From: Sternotherus odoratus
Lineage: Eukaryota; Chordata; Testudines; Kinosternidae
DNA length: 64,000 bases
Assembly (NCBI GenBank): GCA_032164245.1
Contig: JAVMKO010000003.1
Span: 4,102,651-4,166,650 of the forward strand
Direction: 5' to 3'
Both the position numbers and the translations under genes were made by a program. Positions 31,956-44,700 of this stretch are shown one piece after another. Positions within the stretch are counted from its first letter, which is position 1. Every line of letters starts with the position of its first letter. The notes below the pieces were generated by a model, which worked only from the letters and a program-made list of their open reading frames with translations, did not search any database and was not told the origin of the DNA.

Positions 31956-33084
31956 AGGCGCTCCCAGGGGCCCCGGGGCCCGAGCTGCTCCCGTTCCCCG
32001 CCGGCCCCGAACACATGCGGGTGGGCTCGGGGGGGAAGCGCCGCCCCGCCCCGCCCGCCGGGCCACCTGCAGCCGCCCCAGCTCCAGCTGCCCGGTGCTT
32101 TTCATATATTCAGCGTATAAGACGCCCCCCCTAATTTTGAGATTATTTTTGGGGGTTAAAAAGGCGTCTTATACGCCGAAATATACGGTACTTCTTTGCA
32201 ATGACTGAAATGTCGCAAACTTTGCAAAACCTTTTCAGCTCCATCACAAAATGTATGTAGGGGGGAAAGTCAATTTGCCCATATTCTCTCTCTTTCCTCT
32301 TTATTACTGCGATCACAGAAATGCCCAGAATCTTGCTGTGCTAAGTCTATACAAAAGTATCGCTAGAGCAAATACACATCTGGATTCAAAGAGGGCAGAG
32401 AAGCAATGATGTTTGAGCAGGAAAATGGCAGAACACGAGGTGGACGGAGTTAATTTGTAGTGGAAGAAGTCTGACATGATCATGGAACTCCCTCCAGAGG
32501 AACTCAGTGGCCTGGGAGCAGAGACAGAGCAAGCAGATGCTGGGCATGGATGGGTTTGATGTTGCAGGGGGAACTGGGAGGCAAGAATGGTGGAAAACCT
32601 GGAGAGGGAGTCAACAAGCAAGCTAATGCAGGAGAGGCTAGAAGCAGGTGATCTGAAAGTGACTGAGAAATGGAGGAAGCATGGTCAACAGTTAGGATGC
32701 TAATCTTGGTCTCAGGAGACCTGGCTTCAATTCCTGTCTCTGTCACCGACGCCCTAACCTTGGTCAAGTCACATAAGATATGGTGTCTACACTGCAATCA
32801 GCGGTATGGCTGCAACTCGGATAGTCATACCCATGCTAGCCTTTATATAACTCAAAATAGCAGTGAAGACGCTGAGGCACAGACCCTGTTGATAGTCGCA
32901 CAAGTACACACCCAGGCTCCCAGTCAAACTTGTATGGCCTGTGCTGCTGTATCTTTGCTGCTATTTAGCTAGGTTAAAGCTAGAATGGGTATGTCTATCC
33001 CAGCTGCAATCAAACCTTCAACTGCATTGTACACATCCCCTTAGTCCCTCTGTATCTTAGGTCCCCAGTTGTGACATGGGGATG

Positions 33085-33365
33085 GTTGAAATGGATAAAG
33101 CTGGTTGAAATTATTTGTTGAAAACATTTTTTTCAATGAAATGTTTTTTGTCCAAAAAGATTGCTGCAGGAAGTATTCATTTTCAACACCATTTCCAAGT
33201 GGTTATTTTGACAAATGGAAACCAAAAATATTCAAATTGCAGCTAAAATGTTTTGTTTTCTAGTTGCTGAAAACTGACAAAATGTTTGGTTTTTGGTCTT
33301 TCATTGAAAACTCTAAAACTTCTGAATGGAAATCTCGATTTCGTCACAAAGTTTTGTGGGACCAA
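33085..33365. repeat. AT-rich repeat with imperfect palindromes, unclassified
   Basis: Repeated words such as GAAAACATTTTTTTCAATG, AAATGTTTTTTGTCC and ATGTTTGGTTTTTGG give many short self-complementary stretches. Likely a decayed MITE, but I cannot define its ends. Confidence 0.35.
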
Positions 33366-34376
33366 AAAAAGTGTCCTGTTTAGGTGACAGTACTTCCTGT
33401 CCCCACCCCCACGGGGTCTGTGAGAATAAATACAGAAAGGACTGTACAGTAATAATAGAGGAATGGGGGCCAACTAAGACAGACACATAACGGAGCTCAT
33501 GGGACTGGAAGCCTCAGAAAGACCAGGAGAGATCAGGGTAAAGGAAGAGAAGACATGGGCATGAGACACAATCCCTTCCTGAGCTCCCTTTGGAGTCTGT
33601 TCTACATGGACTCCTACGAAAGGCTGTACCAATCCAGCACAATACAGCTCCTAGATGATCTTTCTACTTTTGAAGCAAGTGGGAAGGTGACGTGACAGAA
33701 TATATATCTGCAGTTTCCCTAATGCGGAGATTTGATTTTTAGTTAATTAAAATGAGATGTAATAGACTGTGGTGCACCCATCGATTGAAAGCTTGACAGA
33801 AAGCCATGCCATTAATTAGTCCCCAACATGGAATTCATTAATCCAGTAAATCCAACAGGAAAGAACCAGCATAAAAATAAACCATCCGAGAGACGGTTTT
33901 CTGCGTGCACCGACTAGCGCAGTTCTCATGACATGGTTTAAATGGCAGTGAAATGAAATACCAACAACTGCAAGCAGCCTGGGGGAGCAGCTTGAAACTT
34001 TAAATGACACAGGAACACATGAGATTAATATGGAAAAAGGGGTGGGGTGGGAGGAATGTTTCACCTCTATAATTCAGGTGCCATCCAGTCACCCAGAAGG
34101 GAACATCCAGGGAGGAGAGGTTCCAGTTGCTTCTCTGAGCTACCCAGAGAAGGTATAAGGAAGTAACGGACCAACTTTCTTTCATGAGCTTCTTCCCCAA
34201 ACACGGTGCTGATTGCCCAGTCAGTATGGCAGTTGGGCCTCCAGGCCTGTTCTAAACGGTCTACGTTCAGCCTCCTCCCAGCTGTTCAAATGGGAGAACA
34301 AACCGCTCCTCACTCACCACTGACTGGTAGGAATGGGAGGAGCCAGACTAGTAAACTGTGTATGAAGGTAGTAAGT

Positions 34377-35012
34377 CAGGGGTGTCCAAACTTTTTGGAA
34401 AGAGGGCCAGATTTGGTAAGGTGAAGATGTGTGAGGGCCGACCCCCTCCCCCCCCCCCGCTCCGGCCGCGCTCTTGCTCTTCCCCCCCCCCCCCGGCCGC
34501 GCTCTCCTTCCCTCCCCCCCCCCCGCTCCGGCCGCGCTCTCCTCCCCCCGCTCCGGCCATGCTCTCGCTCCCCCCCTCCCCCGGCTTGCCTTGCCTTGCT
34601 TTGCTTCGCCTCGCCTCGCCTCCTGCCCCGGCTCCGCTCTTCTCCCTTGCCTCGCCTCGCCTCCTGCCCCGGCTCCGCCTCTGCTCTTCTCCCTTGCCTC
34701 GCCTCGCCTCGCCTCCTGCCCTGGCCCCGCCTCCGCTCTTCTTCCTTGCCTCGCCTCGCCTCCTGCCCCGGCCCCGCCTCCGCTCTTCTCCCCCCCCCCC
34801 GGCTCGCCTCTTACTGACCCCGCCCCTCTCCTCCGGCTGCGGCTCCGCGGACCACCCAAATTATCGCGCACTGGTTGGCGACCACTGTTTTATACTGTGG
34901 TCAACAGTGCTGGCGGGCCGCATATTATTGATTTTATAACAGAGCCTGCGGGCAGGTGAAAATTTGAACACGGGCCTCAATTGGCCCCCGGGCCGGACTT
35001 TGGACATGCCTG
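34377..35012. mobile_element. C-rich non-autonomous hAT element, copy 2 (636 bp)
   Basis: Same family as 18093-18649: starts CAGGGGTGTCCAAACTTTTT and ends GGACTTTGGACATGCCTG. Perfect 8-bp duplication TAGTAAGT (34369-34376 and 35013-35020). The tandem part is longer than in copy 1, with repeated CTCGCCTCCTGCCCCGGC-like units. Long spurious frames (up to 193 residues) run through it in several phases. Confidence 0.93.
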
Positions 35013-36494
35013 TAGTAAGTGCACATGGCCAGCCTGTGACAGACATCAGGTGATGGGAGATGGTAGAGGACCTGGGTCCTTTCCGAAGTCTGGGCTTTGG
35101 AGCAAGCGATATGGTGCAGAGCCCCACTTTAAGAGTTAGGCTCAGAAAGCCATTTGCAGTGAATACGTAGGTTCAGTAAAGTTATGTAAAGTTATGTACA
35201 GTAAAGTTATGTACAGTGCTACATACTCTTATGTTCTAGTTCACGGAGTTCCTTATATTAATTACATATGTATACATACATATCTCCTTTACATCACCCT
35301 GTAAAAAGCCCAGAAAATGAAACTATCTGTACTGCTCTCTTCACTGTGGTTGGAATTTCAATTAGTAGAAATTCCAGCCAATAACCTTTAGCTAAGAGCA
35401 AGGACGCTAAGGAAGCCTTGGAGATTCAGATACCCCCGCAGGGCCTTTTCAGTGACTTTCCTTTTTGTTTAACTAGGTAACCTTCTCTTTATCTAACACA
35501 CATTTGTTCACCTCCTGATTACAGGACCCGTTACAACTCCCAAACAAAGTTAAACAAAAGACTCCCACTGACTTCAACTGGGCGCTGGGAACAAAGGATA
35601 AGGAAGACTGTCCTACCTGGCCTGCAGAGCATGCCTGTCCAGATCACAGAACTGCCATTTAGTTCATGTGACTGGCATTCTGGGTTAGATGCTGTAAGTC
35701 ACGACTGAGATTTGCTGGCACCTGCCTACACACGGCAGCACCCAGATATTCCAGTGATAGGGTCCTAGAAAAAGGCAGCACAGAAAAGCACTGCTCTTTG
35801 TTATCACTCCTTCGCCTTCTGAGTACCAGATTCTCATAAAATATTACATGGAAGTGAACAGCTCTGAGGTTGAGGATTTTTTGATCTTTTACTCCAGGAG
35901 GTGCATAGCACTTTGATCTATGAATTAAAACTACATACAAAAAGCTTACGATATATGAGGCACAGAATTGGAAATACCAATGCAAGGTATACAGGCTGAG
36001 ATCCTTTGCTGATAGAACTACACTGACGTTAATGGCACTAAACCGAGTTTACATCACCTGAGGATGTGGCTCATCTTTTCCAAGCCTGACAGCATTTCTG
36101 ATGAACAGTTTGCAGTACTGCCAACATGAAGCATTCAGAAATCATGATTCAGGCCCCCCAAAATAATGAGATTAGCTTCAACATTATGAAATTTAAAAAA
36201 TAGTGCATTGGGGGGGTGCTTTTTATTTGACTCGGGTTTTTAAGCTGATAGAGGTCACATTTTTCAAAGCTTTCTCTGTAATCATGAAGGCTATACATTT
36301 TTTTTTAAATGAAGTGTGGGACCCTCAAGTAATCCCATGACTCCAGCTACTGGGGTTTTCTGACAACCACCATGCGTGACAAGGCTTGGCACTCACTTCT
36401 AATTTTCTGCCTTTGTTACATGAAAACTGTAATGCTCATTACCCTGAGAAAGCCCCCTGAAGGCAATGGGATTACTCGTACTAGTAAGCACCAC

Positions 36495-37028
36495 TCTCAG
36501 TGGTGTTTGCTCTACTTACAATGGTGAGGCCTCAGCTGGAGCACTGTGTCCAATTCTTGGCACCATGCTTTAGGAAAGATGTGGATAAACTGGAGAGTGT
36601 CCAGAGGAGAGCAACAAAAATGATCAAATGTTTAGAAAACCTGGCCTATGATGAAAGGCTAAAAAACCCAGACATGTTTAGTCTTGAGACAAGACGACCG
36701 AGGGGGAACCTGATAAGTATTCAAAACTGTTAAGGGCTGTCAAAATGAAGACGGTGATCAATTGTTCTCCGCATTCCACTGAAGGTAGGACAAGTAATGT
36801 GTTTAACCTGCAGAAAGGGAGAGCTAGGTTAGAAATTAGGAAAAACAGTCAAGCTCCAGAATAGGCTTCCAAGGAAGCCTGTTCTATCACAGGTTGTTTT
36901 TAGGAACAGGCTGGACAAACACCTGTCAAGGATGGTCCAGATTTACTCGGTCCTGCCTAAGTCCAGGGGGTTGGACTTGCTGACGTCTTGAGGCCCCTTC
37001 CAGCCTAACATTTCTATGATTCTGTGAG
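36495..37028 (+). mobile_element. CR1 LINE 3' fragment
   Basis: Encodes MVRPQLEHCVQFLAPCFRKD and AYDERLKNPDMFSLETRRPR from the CR1 RT C-terminus with later frameshifts. It ends at GGGGGTTGGACTTGCTGACG and TTTCTATGATTCTGTGA. Confidence 0.9.
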
Positions 37029-37154
37029 ACTTACCTGTCACTCACCACTCTGATGACCAATCGATAATACTCCCTTGATTTTTGGTTTGTACGGAGCAGT
37101 TAGGATTTTCAGTGGGTCAAGTAAAAAACCAGTCAAAGTAAAGCGAGTAGTACA

Positions 37155-37400
37155 AAACAGTGCCAACTATAGAAAGAGTTTCCTCTAGTTTTTTTTGTCT
37201 CCATCATCCTCTAGGGAGTATCCAAACATTAATACTGCCTAGATGCCTTATTAAGTTAAAAAGGCTGGTTGTATGAACTATATCTGGAAAAATGATGTCT
37301 TATTGAATGAATACAAAATTATTGAGGGCTGAACACTGACCTGAGAATAGCAGTAAGGAGATCATAGAATCCTAGAGATGTGCCTCTTCTAGTCAACTCT
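37155..37400. other. No clear feature; possible CR1 terminus scrap
   Basis: ATCATAGAATCCTAGAGATG at 37364 resembles the very end of a CR1 read in reverse, but the match is only about 20 bases. Confidence 0.3.
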
Positions 37401-38637
37401 GAGATCAACCACGCCAAAACGCACCCTACTACAGTACTTCCACAGGAACAACCCATTATTTTATCTCATTTTCATTTCTTTTAAAAATGTGCGGTCGCAC
37501 GGCTGAATCCACACACACATCAAGAAAAGATCATGTTGTGTTTCCACACACAGTCCTAATTCAGCCCTAAATAAACTCACACACACATGTACATACATGT
37601 AGCTGCCAAGCATAATTGCAGCCCTGAGCCAAGAGAAACCCTACAGGAGGCAGGGAGCATCACAAGATTTTAGAACTCTTTGGAGCAGGGACTGTCTGCT
37701 CTTTGTGCATGTGTATAAAGACTACACAACAGGACCCTGATCCCCGAATGAGACTTCTGGGCACAACTGCAATACAAAGCGACCAACCACAAATGAAATG
37801 GCACAGCACCCCCCATCCTGGGGCTGCACCACTGAAGGCGCACTCTCGTACTGTGCATGCCAGGGAGAACTGGAAGGAATTCTGCTCTATAGGGCACAAA
37901 CTGTCCTACAGCACCTCCCCAGATGGGGGCCAGTGCTTCTGAGATAATACACGAGAGACTGTTAGCTCCTCAGAGAAGGGATCTTTCATTCTATACTCGT
38001 CTGCCAAGTGCCAAGAGCACTTAAATAGAAACACATCCGTGGTGTCTCATCCTGCTGTGCACAGTCTGCCTGGAGTGCAAACTCCCCTCTCTTTGTGCGG
38101 CCTGGCTTTATCAGCAAGATCAAGTCCAGCTTCAACCTTCTGCCCAAGTTTGGCTGTTCCTCAGATTCCTTTATTGGGACAGCTCAACCCACATCCTAGA
38201 TCCTCCATCTCCAGGTAGCCACTCTCACTGCCCTGTATGCAAGGGAGTAACAAGCCTCCTCTCTCCGTGAGTCAGCAGAACCCACTTGGCCCTTTCCTAA
38301 CAGGATCAACACTTGTCAACTGGATGGGGTTACTGCCAGTCAGTTACAGTAACCCTAACACACACAGCCTTCTGCATCCGAATCAAGGTAACTTATTCAT
38401 CGCTGGAGAAAAACAACTTATTTTTAAAACCCCGTTGTTCTACATCTGCTATTATTTAAAAAATGAGATACATTAAGAACTATTCCCTGTTCTCATAAGA
38501 AATGGTTCATGTACATAAGAAATGTAATTCACCATTTTAGTCTGGCAATTGTACAAAACCCAGTACAATCTATTAACCAAAGGAACCATGAGCCCAATCC
38601 TCAGTGTTCAGTGGTTCAGTGACATAATGATTTAAAA

Positions 38638-38733
38638 GAGGAATACTTGTAGCACCTTAGAGACTAACTAGTTTATTTCAGCATAAGCTTTGAAATAAGC
38701 TAGTCAGTCTCTAAGGTGCCACAAGTATTCCTC
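38638..38733. repeat. Foldback repeat: 43-bp arms, 10-bp loop
   Basis: Left arm 38638-38680 (GAGGAATACTTGTAGCACCT and on) pairs with right arm 38691-38733 (ending GTGCCACAAGTATTCCTC), with three mismatches by eye. The loop is GCATAAGCTT. The arms belong to a dispersed reptilian repeat whose outer end (CGGATACAGACTAACACGGC) follows at 38745-38775. The inverted duplication forms a stable hairpin in DNA or in the NCOA1 pre-mRNA. Confidence 0.9.
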
Positions 38734-38785
38734 GCTTTCTTTACGGATACAGACTAACACGGCTGCTATTCTTGAACCTGTCAAT
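38734..38785 (-). mobile_element. End of a dispersed reptilian repeat
   Basis: GGATACAGACTAACACGGCT followed by GCTATTC is the reverse of a very common turtle repeat start (GAATAGCAGCCGTGTTAGTC). A small fragment of the same type is near 12934. Confidence 0.55.
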
Positions 38786-39809
38786 GATTTAAAAGGTAGT
38801 TAGCAGAGTTTGGCAGTTTAATTAATTAATTGAAAATATGTCCGGGGGGGAGTGCACTGACATACTAAATGATAAGAGAAATGATGACAAATCATTTAAT
38901 ACACTTCAGGACTCAGTCTTTTTCCATGGGGCTGGTGGATTTCTATGTGCCGCAAAATGCACGACACTGGAGCTCAGAGAAAGAAGTCATCACTGTGCTG
39001 AACAGCATCCTAAAAAGCTCTTGCTCTGCACTATCAAATAGCTGCCATATTCCACCCCAGAGTCAATTGCATTTCATTATTGGGTGATGTGATTCTTGTC
39101 TATCTTATACTTAAACTCACATGGGTGTTTTGAGGATGAAAGGTTTGTTCAGCCAAAAACTCTACTGAAAGTGAAAAGAAAAGCAACAGTGATCCCCACT
39201 GGTCAATTAAGGAACGGTGTCTAGTGTAGAGAAATGTACTGCTAAGCACCATATATCTCTCCCACCCCCATGCCAGTCACACACTTGCTGCTCACATACA
39301 GAAAGGTACAGTACACTGGCATTCCACTACTGTTTGCAATAACTAGCTTTAAACAAGGCTAAACCACTGTGTGGTCCTTTAGATGCCAATGCCAGCGTGA
39401 TGCCAGAATGAATGGAGATCAGTGGCACAATAGCACCATGGAGAATACAGTTTTGCCACTCTAAAGTGCATCAGACACCGCCAAAGTGGCCTGCCTTGCT
39501 TGCCTTCTGCTCTCCTTAGAGCTGGGGTCAAGTCTGCCAGAAACCAGTTCCATGCTATTTGTCCAAGGATCATCTTCTGGTGATTTCTAGTGACATAACC
39601 CAAAAGTAGTTCCCCTGATCTGGGCCCCAACAAGGCTTTTTGAAATCCCCCAGAAGTCACTACTGCAGGGTACTGGGCCTGGAGCTGTAGAACAGGTACG
39701 CAGAGAGCAGTAAAACCCTAGTTACGTGGATACGAGGCAAAACTGAACCTGAAACAGCAAGGGCTTAGTGAACATCCTGCACCTTTTGTGCTTACATTGG
39801 TTCTGTTCC

Positions 39810-40965
39810 AGTGGCCTAAAGGATTCACCAAGGGCAAATCATGCCTGACTAATCTAATTGCCTTCTATGACGAGATAACTGGTTCTGTGGATGAGGGGAA
39901 AGCAGTGGACGTGCTATTCCTTGACTTTAGCAAAGCTTTCAATACGGTCTCTCTTGCCAGCAGGTTAAAGAATTATGGGCTCGATGAATGGACTATAAGG
40001 TGGATAGAAAACTAGCTAGATCGTCGGGCTCAACGGTAGTGTGATCAATGGATCCATGTCTAGCTGGCAGCTGGTATGAAGTGGAGTGCCCCAAGGCTCG
40101 GTCCTGGGGCCGGTTTTGTTCAATATCTTCATTAATGATCTGGAGGATGGCGTAGATTGCACCCTCAGCAAGTTTGCAGATGACACTAAAATGGGAAGAG
40201 TGGTAGATACGCTAGAGGGTAGGATAGGATACAGAGGGACTTAGACAAATTAGAGGACTGGGCCAAAAGAAATCTGATGAAGTTCAACAAGGACATGTGC
40301 AGAGTCCTGCACTTAGGACGGAAGAATCCCATGCACTGCTACGGACTAGGGACCGAATGGCTAGGCAGCAGTTCTGCAGAAAAGGACCTAGGGGTTACAG
40401 TGGATGAGAAGTTGGATATGAGTCAACAGTTGCCCTTGTTGCCAAGAAGGCAAACAGCATTTTGGGTTGTATAAGTAGGGGCATTGCCAGCAGATCAAGG
40501 GACTTGATCATTCCCCTCTATTCAGCATTGATGAGGCCTCATTCGGAAAATTGTGTCCAGTTTTGGGCCCCACACTACAAGGAGGATGTGGATCAATTGG
40601 AAAGAGTCCAGCAGAGAACAACAAAAATGATTAGGGAGCTGGAGCATATGACTTACAAGGAGAGACTGAGGGAACTGGACTTGTTTAGTCTGCGGAAGAG
40701 AAAAGTGAGGGGGGATTTGATGGCAGCCTTCAACTACCTGAAAGGGGGTTCCAGAGAGGATGGAGCTCGGCTGTGCTCAGTGGTACCAGATGACAGAACA
40801 AGGAGTAATGGCCTCAAGTTACAGAGGGGGCGGTTTAGGTTGGATATTAGGAAAACCTTTTTCACTAGGAGGGTGGTGAAGCACTGGAATGGGTTACCTA
40901 AGGAGGTGGTGGAATCACCTTCCCTACAGGTTTTTAAGGTCAGGGTTGACTCAAGTACAGGAAAT
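39810..40965 (+). mobile_element. CR1 LINE fragment, RT core to 3' region
   Basis: Encodes [33 protein letters not shown] (first catalytic Asp retained), then after a stop [24 protein letters not shown] and FADD-like sequence near 40175, [20 protein letters not shown], and [16 protein letters not shown]. Stops at about 40013 and frameshifts make it inactive. It breaks off before the CR1 terminus near 40965. Confidence 0.92.
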
Positions 40966-40989
40966 ATAGCCCAGCATGGCATAAGGCAA

Positions 40990-41222
40990 AGGTAGTGCAT
41001 AGGAACGGCCCTCCCGGGGTCAGACCAAAGGTCCATTTAGGCCAGTATCCTGTCTTCTGACATTGGCCAATGCCAGGTATCCCAGAGGGAATGAACAGAA
41101 CAGGTAACCATCAAGTGATGATTCTGGCAAACGAAGACTAGGGACTCCATCCCTGCCCAGTCTGGCTAATAGCCATTGATGGATCTATCCTATCTATCTA
41201 GTTCTTTTTTGAACCCTGTTGT
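40990..41222 (-). mobile_element. CR1 LINE 3' end fragment (sense to NCOA1)
   Basis: Reverse reading gives the CR1 terminus: GGGTCAGACCAAAGGTCCAT near 41018, ATTGGCCAATGCCAGGTATC and CTAATAGCCATTGATGGATC. It directly follows the plus-strand CR1, so the two are tail to tail. Confidence 0.88.
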
Positions 41223-41599
41223 GGTCCTGGGTTATGGTAGTAGTAGTAACTCTCATTTCTTTAGGTGGTTATAACTCTCCTGTGTACTGCACATGCAGGG
41301 CCAGATTTACACCTTACGCACTCCTGGGCACAGCATCTTTAGTGCCCTCCCTGCCTACAGCTGACCTTCATACTGCATCTAGTTTTAGAAAGGTAATGCC
41401 TTCCTAGAACACCAGTTGGCCTAGGCATGTGCCTAATGTGCTTAATTGGAAATCCGGCCCTATGCACATGCATGTTACATCCCATAGGATCCTTTCATTA
41501 CAGTTTTTGGGTAGTGAGTAGTTGTAATGTAGGCTGGTCTACTTCAGAGAGTAATCATCCCTGACCACATGAGCCTTACATTTGACTGACCCTCATCAA

Positions 41600-44500
41600 T
41601 AATACCCGATAAGGATCCCTGCTCTGGGTAATGTTGGTGTTCACTCGATGGACCCAGAGGATGAAGTAGGGAAGAAGCAGTCCTAAACGACCCCAACGTC
41701 CCAGAAGCCCAAATCAGACCTTAGAGATGTGTGCCCTATCAACACATGGGATGTATTAGCACTGGACAGCACCGTGTACAAAACAACTCATCTAAGAACT
41801 CACAATTACAAGACTGCTCACTGACATTGCAGAGACCTGTCTAGCACAAAGCACTCAAATTACTGAGGAAGACACAACCTTCCTCCACTCAGATGGTCCA
41901 CACCAAACTCAGTGTGTGGTACCTTCTTATTCAACAACCTGTAGCACAGGCTTTAACCACATGGAATACCGTCTCTCCATGCTTACACTCTACTGAGCTC
42001 CAATATCGTCGGACACTTATCTGTCACTGTGGCCTGTGCTCCAACAGAAGACTCATCACCTGAAGAAAAGGACAGAATCGACCATCAGCTAGAAGCAAAA
42101 ATTCAGTCAGCTCTCTCTCATGATGTAGTGCTAATGCTCGGAGATTTCAATGACGGGACTGTGTTCCCCACATGACACCACCCACTGTTTGACACGGTGT
42201 GTGGCTGAGGGCGTGTCTGTGATGAGCTCTGTTGTGGGTGCCTTAACAACCATCGCTGGACCTGGCTCGCAAACAATGCAGGGAACTGAGCACATCCTCC
42301 TCAGAAATCGCTCTGCAGTGAAAGCTCACCAGGTGTTTGGCAGTGCAGAAGCAACCACAGACCACAGACTAGTCGCGTCTCAGCTCTAAGTGCATTTTCT
42401 GAATCCTTCCAAAACCCTGTACAATGTCCAACATCCATCCAAACATCCCGCTGAAGCTGTGAGATACACACAGACCATCAAAGAGCACATATACAACCTT
42501 GATACCCTCTCAGATGCCATGGAGATCAGCTGGAGTGGTATATATAATACTGCATCACATGCTACTGCTGGAACAATCGGCTTCAGTCAGTCATGCAGGA
42601 AACTGTGGCTTTCTCAACAGCCCTTTGATATATTAGCAAAAAAGGAAGACACACGTAAGCAGAAAAATGTCCAAGAACATAAATAGCTAAAAGACATTTT
42701 CCAGGCCATGTCAAAGTGTGACTGAGATCTCCCTCACTGATGAAGCAAAGGACAGCCCAAAGTACAACAATCCCCATCCTGCCTACAGAGCCATAAACAG
42801 CCTTCTAATATCTCCATCACAAAATCCGATGGCTCTCCCTACTCATCGACGGACAAGGTCCTTCACAGACTGAAAACACATTATGAAAGAGTGCTGGAAC
42901 CACACACCTGCTGACTGCAGTCCAGAGCTATGTGACCTGGCAAACCACAAGGCTGCAGACCTAGAGACAAACACTGATCCTCTGTCACCTGAGGCAGTAC
43001 GAAGGCCACCCAAAAGTTATGGAACAGACATGTTTCTGGACCAGATGGCATTGCCCCTGAGTTGCTCAAATGTGCCTTAGAACCAGTGCACCTTGGGCAG
43101 CATCAACTGCTCTTCAAAGTGTGGGCATCAGGCCAAGCACCAGCAGAATGGAAAGAGAGCATCACTGTGTACCTGGCAAAGGATCTCACACCAAGTGTGT
43201 CAACTAATACTCAATCTCCCTGTTATCAGTTCCTGGAAGTTCTGCTTGGTAAGATGCAGTCACTCATTAACGGACATTATTGTCCACAGCAACCAGGTTT
43301 CACTGGTGGGCAGCTGACTACGGATGCTGTCCTTACCTTCATGCTTCTGGCTGAGCTGCACCAAGAATTTAACCACTCACTTCACGTGGCATCTTTCGAC
43401 ATCAAAGTGGCTTTTGATTCTGTCAACAGCTCAGCACTTTGCCTTGCATTGAAAGGAGGTGGCATTGCAGATGTTCTGCTAAATCTACTGAGCAATCTTT
43501 ATACCAGTGTGAGGGCAAGCCCTGGTTCATGGCTTTAGCCGCATTTCTACACAATCTCAGGTGTACAGCAGGGATGCATTCTCATCCCAGCACCATTCTC
43601 TTAGGGCCCCAGTGGTTCTCAAACTTTTGTACTGGTGACCCCTTTTACACAGCAAGCCTCTGAGAGCGAACCCCCCCCCCAAATTAAAAACACTTTAAAA
43701 TATATTTAACATCATTATAAATGCTGGAGGCAAAGCAGGGCTGGGATGGAGGCTGACAGCTCATGATCCTCCATGTAATAACCTCGCAACTCCCTGAGGG
43801 GTCACAATCCCCTCGGAGTTTGAGAACCCCTTTCGTAGGCTATCGACTGAACATTATGGCACATCACTTCAGATATAAGAATGAAGATTGATCAAGAAGA
43901 GTTCACTGACAAAGACTGAGACAACAACACTGCCCTGTTTGTGGAGAAAAGAGAATTTCATCTTTGCCCTCTAAGGCGCTACTTGCACTATAAGGTTGAA
44001 CGTCTCATGGCAAAACCCAAGTTCCAGAACTTCAGAACTGGGCTCCCAGAACCCCTTGTGCAGGTGGGGTCAAGTATCATGGAGAGCACCAACAAGTTCA
44101 TCTACCTAGGCTCAAAGCAGAATACAAATTGGTCACGGCAAACCAGATGTTGCTCAGTGACTAACTCACCCTGCTTCCTGCATACCGTTCATGTCTCATT
44201 TATGGATGCAAAAACATCTTTGTGACGAGACAGAGTTCAATATATCTCAACCCACCTGTACTGCCATATGGGTCAGAAACCTGAACCCTTTCACAGGCAG
44301 ACTGGGAGCAGCCGGAGGCATTCCATGGGCCGTGTCATTGACAAGCCTTGAGCACAAAGAGGTCTGACTGTGCAAAATGTCAGTCTCACAGATATGTATG
44401 GGTTTCCTTCAAATGTCCATTATATTCAAAAGTAGCATTGCATGCTCTACGGTCATCTCACCACGATGGATAAATAGACCCCAGCACACCATGTTCTCAA

Positions 44501-44700
44501 ACTCTCCATCAGCACACCAAGGGGAGAATGCTCTGATCCCATCTGATGCCGCCTGCCGGGTCATCTCAGAGATTTGTGGATTCACAGGATTGACCCAGAT
44601 TTGGGAACTTCACTCTACAAAGCTCGGTGTGATACCATCAACCACAGTCACTGTGGCTGGCATAACGGTCCTCAGTAAACTCTGTGTTTGATGATGATGC
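41600..44700 (+). mobile_element. Eroded non-LTR retrotransposon, not CR1 (clade uncertain)
   Basis: Scattered coding blocks on the plus strand in the order expected of an APE-type LINE. Endonuclease pieces: DIAETCLAQSTQITEEDTTF near 41840 and VVLMLGDFNDG near 42126. RT pieces: GPDGIAPELLKCALEPVHLG near 43042, QPGFTGGQLTTDAVLTF near 43291, VASFDIKVAFDSVNSSAL near 43387 (catalytic Asp), VQQGC near 43562, and later FIYLGSK near 44099 and YGSET near 44269. The FDSV and YLGS/YGSET signatures fit RTE-like or related clades rather than CR1. Many stops. It is interrupted by a hAT MITE at 43610. Confidence 0.75.
43610..43831. mobile_element. hAT-type MITE inside the eroded LINE
   Basis: Starts CAGTGGTTCTCAAACTTTTG and ends GGAGTTTGAGAACCCC, inverted. 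Related at its ends to the 837-bp element at 19756. Flanking 8-mers do not match, so the duplication has decayed or the end is inexact. Confidence 0.75.

Larger units (their letters stand above)
31695..32188. mobile_element. MITE with CCGTATTTTTCG ends and expanded interior (494 bp)
   Basis: Left end CCGTATTTTTCGCCATATAG and right end CGCCGAAATATACGG are inverted, both flanked by TA. Subterminal copies of CGTATAAGACGCC occur at both sides. A TA duplication fits Tc1/mariner-type insertion but is too short to be decisive. The interior holds a run of about 30 A and about 2.5 units of a 44-46-bp GC-rich repeat. No transposase. Confidence 0.8.

Noticed and set aside
31565..32208. Arginine- and alanine-rich frames on both strands
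   Set aside because: Generated by the 45-bp GC-rich repeat and the poly(A) run inside a MITE.
34314..34959. Frames of 128-193 codons on both strands
   Set aside because: Same repeat family as at 18.1 kb; compositional artefact.
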